Shown: positions 1-12,600 of the stretch, one piece after another
Layout of the letters: each line of letters opens with the position of its first letter
Position numbering within the stretch: position 1 is the stretch's first letter
Origin: Corythucha ciliata
Taxonomy: Eukaryota; Arthropoda; Insecta; Hemiptera; Tingidae
Length of the DNA: 64,000 nt
Direction of reading: 5' to 3'
Assembly (NCBI GenBank): GCA_038030265.1
Contig: CM075940.1
Span: forward strand, 29,674,940 to 29,738,939
The notes under the pieces: generated by a model
The model's input: the letters and a program-made list of their open reading frames with translations, nothing else
Databases searched by the model: none
What the model was told of the DNA's origin: nothing
Made by a program: the position numbers and the translations under genes

Positions 1-79
1 CTTGGTAGAAGATGGCAGGAGGGGGGGGGTATCCGCTTGGGGCGGCCCCGGGGCGGCAAAAAGCAAGGATCCGGCCCTG
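1..79. mobile_element. Right end of a non-autonomous TIR DNA transposon
   Basis: The sequence contains a G-run and a CG-rich block and ends in ccggccctg at 79. Read on the minus strand the terminus is CAGGGCCGGATCC followed by TTGCTTTTTGCCGCCCC, a start typical of hAT-like terminal inverted repeats. A second, slightly diverged copy of this end occurs at 6938-7025 (CAGGGTCGGGTC then TTGCTTTTTGC). The other end lies outside the window, so size and target duplication cannot be judged. No transposase coding is seen. The superfamily assignment is inference. Confidence 0.5.
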
Positions 80-654
80 ATCAAACCTAACAGACGGTCA
101 GGCGATCAGACTTTCTGGTCTATGAGTGACGTAGGCAGTCCTACTCAGTTCCAAGAAAAGTACTCTTGGTGCGCCGCCGCCTGTTATCGCCTTGATTCCA
201 CCCCTTCACCAGTGTTTTAAAATCGATACCGGGGTTTTCCTGATAATCACAAACAATTAGCTGGTATTTTCATTCTATTTTAATGAAATGAAGAATCGGT
301 ATTACACCCCATAACTGTTTAAAAAAAATGAACCAACCGCGAAGAAAGACGTAGCAAGTGACGTCACACGAGATCAGCCAATCACAAGGCGTTGTGGAGA
401 CCATATAAAATTAACTTTTTTCATTAATTAATTATTAATAATTGCAAATCTTTTTCACTAATATGTAATTTGTAAGCATTTCTGTAAAAAAATATACTTT
501 TCATAAAAAATTCCGACCCGTGCACAAGTTCCTCACACAATTCTAGAAAAGCCCATTTTTCGAGCTTAGCTGATTCACAGAATCAATCAATTTTACTGCG
601 GGGATTTGAATAATAAATCCAGCTTCCTCGTACTCTGGTTCACAGATCTTAAAC

Positions 655-699
<45 letters not shown>

Positions 700-1163
700 G
701 AAGCCCGCTTGAACTTTCATTTTAAACTTGCTCTGCTGACTTTTCTTGCACCCTCGGCTGCCAAGGCATTTTTTATTCTGTATCGCAGCCGAAAAAAAAA
801 CCTGTCTGCTCTCTCTTCTTCACATTAGCTTGCTCAGCTCTTCAGAATTCGAGAGAAGCTGTTTAGCGTGTCGCCTCCCCCGCCTCTTATATATCACTCT
901 CACCCTTGAACTTAAGTTTCTTATTTTTTCACCTTATTCTCTAGTCAGACCTAAGTGCCAGACTATTTCTGAATTGGAGGGATGGTGATAGACCCCCCCC
1001 CCACCACCACCATTTTCACCGTCTACTATTTCTAGCCTTTTTTTCTTTCGCGCCATTTTGTGGTGTTACCTTAATATGCACCTCTGACCTACATCCTCGA
1101 GGAAGTTAAGCCACTCAACTTTTCTTCCGTTAGTTTGGCAATTGAGTGAGGGGGGGGGGAAGA
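80..1163. other. Non-coding spacer with a 37-base poly(A) run
   Basis: No supportable gene. The stretch is AT-rich and contains an uninterrupted A-run at 661-697. The run could be the tail of an old retroposed copy on the plus strand, but no source element is recognised upstream of it. Short open frames here (for example 746-988) show no family resemblance. Confidence 0.6.
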
Positions 1164-1330
1164 ATGGTTTTGCCATTTTCAGGGTCGAATCGTCCGTATT
1201 AGCATTTTCACGTCGTGATCGGTCAGTTTTGCTATTTTAGGGTACGAGTGGCCAGGTTTGACTATTATTAGGGCACAACGTGTCAGTTTAGCCATTTTAA
1301 GGGCGAGAATTGGCAGTATTTGTGATTAAG
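1164..1330 (+). repeat. Degenerate ~30-bp minisatellite, small array
   Basis: About five to six diverged units carry the theme TTTTGCCATTTTAGGG followed by a short GC-richer stretch ending in GGCCA or GTCA. The period, counted by eye, is about 30 bases. The theme differs from the main minisatellite of the window (CTCAATTTTAGCCGCGAA) but shares the period and the pyrimidine-rich half-unit, so it may be a distant relative. Confidence 0.5.
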
Positions 1331-2011
1331 GGACAGGAATAATAATTTTATGTGTTTTTGAGGGAATACATGCCACATTGCCAGGTAGAGTAGTGAAAAC
1401 TGACTGCTTTATGTCTAGATTACCAGTTTTTATATGAGAATTCAGATTATTCGACCTGAAAACAATTTCCTTGCCACAGTGTTCCAATACACCTTCAGGG
1501 AAAAATCGCACTTCGGCGCCATTTGAAAGTTTGGTAGAGATACGCTAATTTATGTGAATTTATACCATTCTCTCTTCTTTTACTTAAGAACAGTTCAGAA
1601 CAGAAGAAGTTCAGTAACAGCTAACAGCTGAAAAACCGATAGTTGTAATTAATTAATTGTTTTCGCCACAGTTCTCGCAATCAGTTGTGGCAGAAATAAT
1701 TTACTGGAAGGTTGGTTGTGAATGAGAGGAGTGGGGGTAATTCAATTGATTATAAAAAGAGGTAGAACTTTAGGAAGAGTTTCTTTAGAAATTCCTCTCT
1801 CTTTATAGCTCAACTGCCTTTTGTCCAGTGCAAGACTAAAATGTTTTTTGTTGCTCCCCCTAACTTGATAAGCTAGTAGGTGGCAACTAATTTAAACCTT
1901 GATTTATTCTTCAAGTTTAATTCGACTAAAGACGTTTCACAACCTTTGGAGTAGTAGTTACTCGCAATTTTCTTTAGTTTTACCAGTTCTTTGTTTTTGG
2001 CATGTTCACAG
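1331..2011. other. Non-coding, presumed intron or flank upstream of the exon at 2012
   Basis: No gene is supported. The last ~70 bases are pyrimidine-rich and end in a good 3' splice acceptor (gttcacag at 2004-2011), consistent with an intron upstream of the next feature. Confidence 0.5.
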
Positions 2012-2694
2012 CGCCAAGCCAGGCTGGAGACGAGGACCATTCAGCTGGTAGTGTTGAAGTCACACCGTCAAGAACTCGTCGGCCCGACAACGAGGCCTAC
2101 CCACCAGACTTGATAGCATTCCCCGGTAGAAGACAGTACAGTCCCTCGCCAGGATTAGCCATTCAGAGCTCGCCTCTTCACAGTCCAGTCTACAATGGAT
2201 TTGGTACTTTACCAATGTCCCGCTCTCAGTCGCCCTTCTCACCCTCAACAGTCTCACTACCACGTCAGGGCTACGTCACCATTCCGCGAAGGCCACGAGT
2301 CCCGTCGTGGTCTTCAGTTCCTTCCTCGTCACTGATTGAAGAGCCAATGAAACCCGAGCCTTTCTACGACAACTTGGGACCCAGAACAACGGCCGATGGT
2401 AGCTCAGTGTTGTCTTTGAACAAAGCCGGAACGACGCCCACCGGCGGTGGTGGCATTGCCACTGTCGAACGGCCTCCACCGTCGGTTCCCAAACGAGTCG
2501 CATCGCCTGAAGCCATCTCGACCAAACCACCACCGGTGGCGTATTGGCCGCCTCCAGCTCCTCTCAAACGTCCACCACCCCCCCTGTCAACGGACACTCC
2601 ACTTCGACCGAAGGTTGCTCCAAAGCCGCCGCCTAAACCCAAGCCCAGAGGCAACGGCCCGCTCTATGAGGACGAAGGAGAAGATGGAACAGAG
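2012..2694 (+). CDS. Host gene exon, teneurin-like intracellular domain
   Basis: This is an internal exon of about 227 codons. It starts after an acceptor ending at 2011 and ends before a donor (ACAGAG|gtatga, GT at 2695-2696). An ATG at 2002 in the same frame lies inside the acceptor and is probably not the start. The peptide is hydrophilic and proline-rich: GYVTIPRRPRVPSWS about one third in, then EPFYDNLGPRTTADGSSV, then PPPPSVPKR and PPKPPPKPKPRG blocks suited to SH3 or WW binding, ending in an acidic EDEGEDGTE. From memory of the family, such IPRRPR and YDNLG...SSVLSLN motifs resemble the cytoplasmic N-terminus of arthropod teneurins (Ten-m or Ten-a), large type II transmembrane adhesion proteins. 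The transmembrane, EGF and NHL/YD parts are not in the window. That the exon is coding is well supported; the family name is tentative. Confidence 0.5.
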
Positions 2695-3630
2695 GTATGA
2701 GAGTGTATCCGTTACTTTTATTTTGCCTTTCATTCTGTTAAAGAATCTTGCCAAAAATGTTTGTAGAAAATAGTTTGTTTGTTTTTTTGTATGTTTTTTT
2801 TTTGTTTTTTTTTATACATAAAAGAAAACAGAGTTTTAAACAAGAGAGTATATTTTTTACCATTAAAATTAGTTTTAAAAAATAAATGAATTAAGGCAAT
2901 TTTATTTGGAGGGAGAGATTTGTTGGTGAGAGCGAAAAGCGCTTCAGTCTGTCTGATTTTGAAAGCACGATGAAGTGGCAGACCATTTAGTTTTTTACGT
3001 AATTTCTTTATTATTTCTTTTTTTATACATTTACTTCTTGCCCTTTTCGAAAAGAATGGCTTTAAAATTTATGACTGATTTACTATAATTTTGAGGGGAA
3101 GGAGGGGCAAAAGGGTAACTGTGTTATACAAATAGACAGCGTCATGCTCGGTGCAATGAAGTAACCCATGCGTTCAAATTATTTGCTAACTCTTCAAACA
3201 TTGATAAAAACCTGAAAATGCTAAATTCGCATTTTCCAGTATTCAACAGGGTATTACTCTGTCTTCTGTGTTGTACACGTATATTTATAATTCGACAGTG
3301 CTAACGTATGGGGGAGAAGATTACTGTAGATATATGTTAGTTTCTTTTCGCTTTGTTAATGGTTAATGTTATAGATGGAAAATTTTAAACCCACAAAAGA
3401 ACTGTGTATATTTAACTATGTATTTATTTTTCCGACTTCAAAGAGAAAAATATGCTTTTCCTTCCCAAATGAATCGTATTTAAAACGTAAAAAATTATAT
3501 AAATATTATTGTGCTTGATTTGTTCTAATAAAACATCAGAAACTGGATCGTTTCGCTTACTTTTAATTTGCATCTCATGTTCCCGTTTGGATATTGACAA
3601 AATCAAGCTACAGCTTGTTTGGTCGAGCTG
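2695..3630. other. Intron or intergenic DNA downstream of the teneurin-like exon
   Basis: The stretch begins with a splice donor and is AT-rich with T-runs. I see no further exon, RNA gene or mobile element in it. If the exon is real, this is the start of a large intron whose next exon is not recognisable in the window. Confidence 0.5.
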
Positions 3631-3757
3631 TCCACTTCGTGCCCGTACTAAGCGGGTTCCTCGGCCGGTGCGCGATTTATTGAACGCTCACACGATGCCG
3701 AGCGAGCGCTGTGTGTGCCCTCGCCGCATCCTTCTAGCGAATTAAGCAATAGCGGGC
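3631..3757 (-). mobile_element. Fragment of the tRNA-derived SINE seen at 26732-27023
   Basis: The body matches the SINE at 26732-27023 in order: gtactaagcggg, then tcggccg, then gtgcgcg, then cacacgatgccgagcgagc, then caatagc. The tRNA-like head is missing or decayed past recognition, and no poly(T) marks a 3' tail, so this looks like an old, truncated copy in the minus orientation. Confidence 0.6.
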
Positions 3758-3861
3758 TCAGTGGTGGACCTACACCTATCGGGGCGGAAATCTCTACGAG
3801 GTCTCATCACCCTTTGCTTGTCCAAATGGACCAACTTCGAGGGTATAGGAAGTAGCGGTTA

Positions 3862-4160
3862 TCTTAGTTTTAGTCGCGAATTTGCCCGAAGAACTTACAC
3901 ATGAGCCTTTTTTCTCAATTTTTGGCGTGGAAGTTGTATCAGAAACCACGAATTGACGCATTCATCTCAATTTTAGCCACGAATGACCGCTTTTTCGCAA
4001 TTTCAGCCAAGAATATTAGCGTTTTCGTTGGAACTTTTAGCCGCGTGATTGCCTAAAACATAAAATTAGCGTGCATTCTCAATTTTAGCCTCATAAGGAC
4101 GTACAGAAACTGGGAATTAGCCTTTTTTCTCAATTTCAGGCGTAGACTTGCCTGTTCAGC
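3862..4160 (+). repeat. ~30-bp minisatellite, degenerate outlier of the main family
   Basis: Units of the theme TTAGCG-TTTTTCTCAATTTTAGCC-GCGAA recur with many substitutions and indels. This block lies outside the TIR-bounded copy that starts at 4791. Confidence 0.7.
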
Positions 4161-4790
4161 TTGCTCACAGAAAAGAACTGTGCACATGCGGACCTTGATA
4201 TGCTACTCTGAGTCAAGAAAAATCACTCAAAACCAACGACAAGCCACAACGTGCCATTTTCGGAGGCGCCGACGATCCCTAATAAAGACGTCATTGTCCG
4301 GGGCTGGTGAAATATGGGCCTGAAAATCGCACACTTGAGCCGTTGGTGGATGGTGGATTGGGTAAAGATAGCCAACACTTCAAATTGAATATTCAGCCAG
4401 GAAGCTTTCAATTCCGGATGTTTTAATCCCAATGTTGCAATTTTGCGGCTAACGTCAGATTTTGGGCACGCTGTCGTGGGCGGCTAGACCTGCATCCACA
4501 ATCACTAAAAAGAAGCCCAGAAACTTTCAATTTAGTGAAAATAAAGAACCAGACACAAGCAATTTCGCGTCCAAACCGTTACCAAATCTCCTTTTCACGA
4601 TCCCTGAGATTGAAACCTAAAAATTCCTCATTTTTCCAACTTTTATGCTTTTCGGTAGCCCGGTGGTCTGCCCCTTCGCTCCTACCATTCAGGTTTCTGA
4701 TCCTTGTCTCAAAACCGAGTCAGAGAGGACCCGGTTTACGAGGGTTTTGCCAAGTTGAGTCTAGAGCTGGGACCGGGGCCCGAGTTCGTA
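4161..4790. other. Non-coding spacer
   Basis: No gene or clear repeat is recognised between the outlying minisatellite block and the TIR at 4791. Confidence 0.4.
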
Positions 4791-6736
4791 CAGTGGCGGA
4801 TCTAGGATTTTATCTTGGGAGGGGTTCTACCATGAATCTCTCTCTTTTTTCCTGAGTTTCAGCCGCAAACATGCCTCTATACGAACCAATAACTGACTTT
4901 TTCTCAAATTTAACCATGAATTAGCGGTTTTCCCCCATTTTTGTCGCGATCTAAGTGCTTTTTCTCAGTTTCAGACGCGAATCACCGCATTTCCTCAATT
5001 TTTAGCCGTGAATTAGTGGATTTTCTCAAATTGATCCGCAATTTATCGTTTTTCTCCGTTTCAGCGGCGAATAAGCGCTTCTTGCCCACTTGAGCCGCGA
5101 AATCACTGAATCTTTAACAGCGAATCCTCCCACATCCTCCCCACCCCTCCTCTTCATTTTAGGCGGCAATTAGCGGTTTGTCTCAGTTTTAGCCACGAGT
5201 TAACGTTTTATTTCTCTAATTTTAGCGTTTTTCTTCACTTCTCAGTCATGCGAATTAGCGCTTATCACCATTTTAGCCGCAAGTTATCTCGTTTCCTCAG
5301 TTCTAGCAGAGAATTAACGTTTTGTTTTCTTCGTTTTTAGCTGAGCATTATTTCCGAATATTAACCGTGAATCATTCCTTAATTTCACGCCTGAATCACC
5401 GCTTTTACTCAATTTCAGCTTCGAACTGGAGAATTTGCACAAAATCCGTGAATTTGCGTTTATCTCCATTTCAGCTCCGCGAATGAGCGCCTTTTGTTAT
5501 ATTGGCCGTGAATCAACGCAATTTCCCAATTTTAGCCGGGAATTAGCGTTTGTATCAGTTTTAGCCGTGAACAAGCGGAATTACCAAATGTATCTTTGAA
5601 ATTTAACTTCACATTAGCGCTTGCTCGTGCCGAGAAGTAGCGTATTTCTCCATTTTAGCTGCAGATAAGCGCTTTCTGCCAAAATTAGCAACGAATTAAA
5701 TATTTAATTATCTTTATTTCAGTTGCAAATGAGCATTTTACATCAATTTTAGACGGGAATTAGTGGTTTGTCTCAGTTTTAGCCGTGAATAAGCGGCTTT
5801 TCTTTCACTTGTATCCGTGAATTAGCTTTTTTTCTCAATTTTTACCGCGATCCAAGCGCTTTTTCTAATTTTTTAGTCGCAAATAATTTCTCAATTTTAG
5901 CCACGAATTACCCCGCCTTTCCTCAATTTTAGCTAATTTTCTCAAATTGTTCCGCGAATTGGCTTATTTCTCCATTTTAGTTGTGAATGAGCGTTTTACT
6001 TCAATTTTAGGCCGGAATTAGTAGATTTTCTCAGTTTTAGCCGCGAATTACGTGGCTTTCTCAATTTTAGCCGTGAATTACCGATTTTTCTCGATTGCAC
6101 TTTTTTTCTGTTGTTGCCTCGTGAAAACCACGAATTTTGCTTTTTCAAAAATTAATTGTTGAGCCAGGTGAGCGATGGACTTCAGCTTTTTCTCAATTTT
6201 CGCCACATATTAGTGATTTTTTTCATTTTCAGCCACGAATTAGTTATTATTAGCGTTTTTTTTTTTTAACGTTCTCTTGCGTACTTGCCCAAAGAGTAGC
6301 ACATTAGAACGCTTTCTCAATTTCTTCTGCCTTAAAGGCCTGTAGGCGTTTTTTCTCGGTTTTTTCCGCGAAGTTACCTTCAGATATTATCTCGAATTTG
6401 TGTATTTTTCCTAATATAAGTGGCAAATGAACGCTTGTTCTCAATATTTGCCGCTAATCATCGGTTTGAAACATAAAAATCCATTTTTTCCCCCGTCTAC
6501 TTATGCTTTTTGGTGCCCCCCCCCCCTAATAAATGGTGGCCTCACCATTTCGAGATCGCCCATTCGTCGAGAAATCATCATTTTGTGCAGATCCCCCTTC
6601 AACAGTCGACCTTTGGTATGTGCAAGGTATTAGAAGAAATCTCTGTAATGACTATCAACAAATTTTTAGCGGACGCCATCTTCTTAGGGGGGGGGGGGTT
6701 TAAACCCCCAAAACCCACCCCGTAGATCCGCCACTG
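4791..6736. mobile_element. TIR-bounded element filled with ~30-bp minisatellite
   Basis: The left terminus reads CAGTGGCGGATCTAGG (4791-4806). The right terminus, read on the minus strand from 6736, is CAGTGGCGGATCTACG, a 15/16 match. Such CAGTGGCG starts are usual for hAT-like and related DNA transposons. Inside, from about 4850 to 6440, lie dozens of degenerate minisatellite units; near the right end sit a G-run and CCCC-rich sequence. There is no transposase frame, so the copy is non-autonomous. The flanking octamers (agttcgta and agtgcagg) match at only four positions, so a target duplication is not shown. The array's placement suggests the minisatellite was carried by the transposon. 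Confidence 0.6.
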
Positions 6737-6937
6737 AGTGCAGGTGCAATTTTCACGATTGCACGTCATTCGCGTTCGTCACTAAAAGCCAAGATTTTCA
6801 ACATTCTGGTCTGGGGTTCCAGTCATAAGAGTCAGCTTGAGGTTTTCCGCCTGGTTGAAGGAATGCGAAGTTTCCCTCTAATACTTGTAGAATCCATTCT
6901 CTCGTTACTTGCTTGGCTGCACAAGTCTTGACAGTTG

Positions 6938-7025
6938 GGGGGCGGGGGCGGGGGGAGGCGAAGCAGCATGGGGCGTCAAAATTAAATTAGCCCCAGGGCG
7001 GCGCAAAAAGCAAGACCCGACCCTG
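6938..7025. mobile_element. Right end of a TIR transposon related to the one at 1-79
   Basis: A G/C-rich block is followed by a terminus that reads, on the minus strand from 7025, CAGGGTCGGGTC then TTGCTTTTTGC. It closely resembles the terminus ending at 79. The left end was not found. Confidence 0.5.
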
Positions 7026-8635
7026 GATGGAAACCCTCCCATTGGGGAGGGGGATTTTCTTCGGTGAATGGGATCCCTTGTAACGCCATCAACGCTTGAT
7101 AATTTTGAAATACAGATGTGGGTTTAACGTTCATGTTTGAAGAGAACAGTCAGTCCGTACAGAAACTGAACATATCACCTGTAGTTTCAATGTTAGGCCT
7201 TAAAACTCCCATTTGAGGACCTAGTTTTATTGCATAGGCCGAAAATGGGTAACTTGGCTTCAGAATCGTCAGTAATTACACCGCTACATGTAGGTAAGAT
7301 AAATAAAACATAAGATTCAATCACAGTTGTTTAAAAAAACGGAGCATTGGAATCATCGGGGGCTGAATTAATAGAATGGAAACAAAACGTTGAAGAAAAA
7401 AAATCAGGCTCTTTCAGGAAATGATTGGGATAAAGAAAGTGAACTTTTTCCGCCAACTTCTACTATGAAAGACGTACTTCAAAGACTTTCATCTTCTTTT
7501 TGACACACTAATGGCTGTGCTTCCTTTCTTTTCACATTCACCTAGTTTTGAAGTTTGAAACAAAAATAAAAAATAAAGCAAGAAAGAGTGAATAAAGAGA
7601 GAGTGCGTGTGTGAGAGAGACCGACGAAGGAGAACTGATGATCATAATTTCTGTCCCCTAGTGGTATATCGCGCTATTTGCGTGAGCACTTGGTGAGACA
7701 CACGCGTCGTGCTACGATGAGTTCGAGAGCACGCGAAAAAAAAAAAAGAAAAAAAAAAGTGGAGCATTTTGTCACCTGATGGCACAAATTAAATGAAATT
7801 CAGTTTGGCTGCTATTAAAAAAAAGCGTTATCTGGCGAGTGAACACGCCATCGCTGGTATATTCAATTAAATTAAATGACCCAATTTTTAACGTCAATGA
7901 CGAGCTATAGGAAGAAAAATTTTGTTAGTCTTGCTGTCTTCAGAGGTTTCACGACGGTCAAGGATCACCTTCGTAAAGGATGACTCTTGAATAATTTATT
8001 AGGATTAACTCGATACATTCTTTGATGGAGTATCTTAAATCAAATTAAATTGTACAGCATCAAAGGAGAAAGGACTGGATTAATTAAGGTTCGTTGCCCT
8101 TTTTCAATTAATTTAATCAAATGAAATAGTTTCCCTCTACCAAACCTTTTCTAATGCGGTGAAATGTACGTCTAGCCTGGAGACACGGGACAACACTTTA
8201 CAATACAATACATTTACAATACATACATGCATCGACTAGTCGTCAAGGCAGAGGCTCAAATAATCAGGCCTTAATGTAAGCAACGAAATTGATGCCGGAC
8301 AGTCTATGATGCAAATATCAAATGCGACAAAAGTATTAAACCCACAGCACGCTATAAAACATGGTAACGCCCTGTGAGACAGTTAAGTGGACAATCCAAT
8401 GCGGTTTTAACTCCGCTCCATCGAACAAAGCGTGTTTCAACTTCGACTTCATTTATACCTTCGGGAAAAGATCCCCGCCCCACCTCCATTAGACTCAATT
8501 TTTTACCACCTTCCCCGCAAAATAAGGATGAAAAGTAAGGGGTGACTTGAATCAGAAAAAAAGGAGACGTCAACTCGTCACAGCGTAATAGATGTTTGTA
8601 AATAGAATGTTTAGAATGTTTTGTAAATAGAAATT
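7026..8635. other. Non-coding spacer
   Basis: AT-rich with short purine runs (for example 7737-7759). No gene, RNA or recognised mobile element is supported. Confidence 0.5.
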
Positions 8636-9445
8636 TCATTTTCTCAACTTTAGCAGCAAAGAATCGTTTTTATCCCCCGTGAGCGATGTTTCTTAATTAT
8701 CCACGAGTTTTGGCGTTTTCCTCAATTTTAGCAGCATATTACCGATTTTTAAAGTTTTTTTACCAGGGAGTCAGCACTTTTCTCAGTTTTAGCTGGAAAT
8801 TAACGTTTTTCTTAAATGTTTTCCTCAACATTAGCCGGAAAATAGGGGGACTTTTCACAAATTAGGATTTTTTTTGGTTCACCATACGCAATGCATGAGC
8901 GATTTTTCTCAGTTTATTCGCGAATTAACGGTTTCTTCACCTATTGCCATAAATTGACGCTTTTTTTCAATTTCAGCCTGAAAAGTTGCCTTCAGAATCA
9001 GCAAATTGTCGTTTATTCAGTTTATGACCAAGTTTGAATATTTCTCAATTTCAACCGCAAATTAGCGCTTTTTTAAAATTGTAGCGGCGAAGCGTCGTAG
9101 CGTTTCAAACCTGTGAGTTAGCGAATTTTCTCAATTTCAGTCACAAATTGGCGTTTGGCGCAATTTTATCTGTAAATTGGCGAGTTTTCCATTTTTAGCC
9201 GCGAATTAGCAATTTTCTCAATTTTTAGGCTTAAAATCAACCTTTCTCAAAATTTTGACCAGGCTGATTATTTTATTTTCTAAATATTACCCGCAAATTA
9301 GCGGTTTTTCTCATTTTACCATCGCATTAGCAATTTTACATAACTTTTATAGGTATAGATTATTGCTTCTTTTGAGTTCTAGCCGTGAATTAGCGTATTT
9401 TTTAACATTATACTAGAGCCATGCATGAATTTGTCATTTTACTGA
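8636..9445 (+). repeat. ~30-bp minisatellite, main family, array B
   Basis: The same theme recurs (TTAGCG, a T-run, CTCAATTTTAGC, then a GCGAA variant) roughly every 28-32 bases with heavy divergence. It has no coding potential. Confidence 0.8.
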
Positions 9446-9598
9446 ATTTTAGTCACAAAAATGCCTTCGGAAGGTGCGAATTTAAATTTAAATGTAAATT
9501 TGTTTGTTCAAACCTTTTTCAAACCAAAAAAATTACGTCTATTCATCCATTTCTGTCAAAAAATCATCATTTTTAAATTATAAATTTCACGACGCATA

Positions 9599-9682
9599 AG
9601 GCCCCGCCACACAGAACGCGGACTGACCGCGCGGACAGTCCGCGTAGCTCTCGCGGTCTGATCGCGCGGACCCTTCTGCCGC
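9599..9682. repeat. CG-rich inverted repeats inside AT-rich DNA
   Basis: An abrupt CG-rich island contains an inverted repeat with 9-base arms cgcggactg (9617-9625) and cagtccgcg (9636-9644) around a 10-base loop, then a related cgcggtctgatcgcgcgga. Opening sequences of the form GGCCCCGCCACAC followed by GCGGAC resemble the ends of some non-autonomous DNA transposons, but no matching second end was found. Confidence 0.4.
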
Positions 9683-12600
9683 TATGATACTGTAGGTGCT
9701 ACCATAACAATCCGACGACACCTCTCTTGTTTCGTTCATTTTCTTCATTTAATACTAATGTTTGAGAAAAAAAAACAAGTGTCGAGACAGTTGGACTGGC
9801 TGACGACTTGCGAAAAAACAATTTTTATGTTCTGAAGTTCACACAATGTGAACCTGGAAGCCAGATTGGCCTTGCACACTACAACTAGTTTAGATATATA
9901 CCACGCTTCTTTCCCTATGTAATCATGAAACAAAATACTTATCATGATTGGAAGGTGCGACAAATTAAGTTAGAAAAACATTCAAAAAATTGATTGAAGT
10001 TGTGATCTCGAAAAACGCCCATTCAAGAATTTGGCTAGTTCACTGGCTAGTAGCCAGTGAATTAATCATTTTTCTCCGATCGATTGTTGATTCGTTGAAA
10101 CGTCATATCAATATAACTTTGACAATCACCTCAACAAGTAAATGTTTGAATGAATATGAATGAAATAATTTTTTTAATTTTTTCATTTTTCAGTTGTTGA
10201 TTTTAGTTTTATTTTTAATGTTTTTAACGATAAAAACAGGGCGGCTCCTACATTTTTGAACACATGACAAGACCGAACGAATTTTACGTCATTCTTAATG
10301 CAAAATAAAGACCTACATTTTTTGAATGTATTTCCCCACTTTACCAACATCCCCTTCAATGAATTGCAAACTTCACCCGTGACTGGCACTGGAAGTATAT
10401 TTAACGTCTACATGAATGCATGTATCTTATTCAAAAACACCGATGGTGAAGAACACACACTCATATACCCACACATTATTTATCAAAAAAAAAGGAAAAA
10501 CAAAACAAGCAAGAGAGGCTTAAAAAGTGAAGAGGTCGTGTGGCAAGAGAGGCCCTCTCATTTCGTTTTTCTGTCAGCAGTCAGTACTTGAGCACAACTT
10601 CACTCTAGTGACATTTATCATGGAGAGACTAAGAAAAAACAAAAAAACAAATTGCTCGGAGCGGATAAAAACGCGTAATTTTTCCCGAACAATAGACCTA
10701 GGAAATTACGACGGGACCACATTTTGTTTGTGACAAGAACCGAAACATTTTTTAATTTTTTGAACCAAAAAATGAATATTATAAAAACATAATTGTTCGT
10801 GTTATTTTAATAGTACGATAATGTATACGAAGCCTTCAACAGGAACTCCCATGTTATTTTCCTTCACCCTCTTAACCAAATCCCATTGTGACACTCAAAT
10901 GCGGAGGTGAAGGGACGATTTTCAAACGGAGTTTAAAACATCAGAAAGTGGGATTTTAAATGTGATGTATGTGTTTGTGTGGAGGGAAGGGGAGGGGGTT
11001 TAGGACCGCACGGGAGTATGCCCTGGGTTTTGTTTGGTGGCAAAACGAGACGGAGAGGATTTCATTTCACGCTCACGTTTTATGGAGTGTCGGAAACTTT
11101 TCGATTAGAACCTCCGTCCGCCACCCCCCCCCCCACACACACCGACAGCTTTCAAACTCCCTGGGCAAGCGTGAGAGACAAGAGTGTGAGTGTTTAGTGC
11201 GAGGGAGGCTTGTCTGATGGATCCCTTCGATTTGAGGTCGAAAAGCTTGTGTTTCAAAAGTAATGGAAACTTGAGACCTCCTTTTCCCGACCGTCGATAT
11301 CAGTCTGACAATTTCATGAAAATTATTTGAGCCGGTTGTAGAGTTTTGAGGCAAAGTGAGTTTTTAAACGTCAAGAGAGTGACTTTTTTTTTTTGCAATT
11401 TTAGAATAGGCACGATCGAAATCCGCTCCAAGAATGATGTTTCAATTTCGTATTATTCTCCTTTCCATTGTCGCACGTTTGACAAAAAGGGCACAATTGT
11501 CACGAATAAATAAAATATAGAGGGCAAAGGGTCTGTAGCCTGTACAAAAGCCGCATGACGTTTTTCCCCGTATACCTTGATGTCAATGCTTTTACTTAGA
11601 ATTAAAATTTTATTGAAAGAGTAGTAATAAAAACAGATATATTTGTTTTACTTCTTTATTTCTTTCTTTCTTTCGGTTCTCAGTTGTTTGATAGGTTGCT
11701 GTAATTTATTTATTCGTATTCGCATAGGTCGTAACATTATTATAATGAATACAAAAGTTTTTTCATCAGTGCATAAAAACAGAGTTCTATGTAACTTCTA
11801 TTGTTATGAAAGGCGGAAGTTACTGGGTGATTTTTTTTTTCTGCACTGCATAACCATTTTAAAGCGAAACACGCATAGGAATGGTGAAATTAGGAAAATT
11901 ACGAGCATCTATAATAGTAAAATACCGGAGAAATCGATTTTTTTTTTCTTGAGTTTTTGTCTGTAGAGTAACACCACGTGATTTTCGAAATACAACTAAA
12001 TACTATTACATTATCACTCAATTCTGCACATAGGCAAACTGAAAATCAATTGATGAATTAATTAATTTTAATTAATTTAATTTTACTTATATAATAAATG
12101 AGTTGTCGCAAAGTGCTACCGAACTAATCACCCACTTGAGAACACGCTCGAACGACACGTGAATGTGATTTATGCCACTATCCCTCCCCTAACAATTATG
12201 TAGCATAATTTAACAGGAAACGAGTCTTTAACTTCACTTCCAATTTAAGCGCGGCTTTTAAGCTTGATTTCCTCTGCTTGGTTTGTTCTCGTCCAAAACT
12301 CCCTCAACTACGTCCCTCCCCCCACCCACCCATTTGCTTTAAAGCACGCTACCTTCAAACAGATATCACTCAACATCATTTTTACATCAGTTAAACCCCC
12401 AACCACTGCCCCTCACCACAAAAACCGTTCAACCAATCCCTTTTAGTCTAGATAAGACATTGGAAGAGATTGAGTTACGCTTCTTATCCTAAAAATCGAC
12501 GCTCCTGACAAGCATGATTTGCAAAGAGTCTTGACTAATAGACGAGGATAAACTACCCTCCGTGGATCATGTTGGCTGAAGTAAAAAGTTCACTCCACCC

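Noticed and set aside
746..988. 80-codon plus frame
   Set aside because: Low-complexity, no family resemblance, and begins in an A/T-run context.
4783..6744. 8-bp target duplication of the TIR element
   Set aside because: Flanking octamers agree at only four of eight positions.
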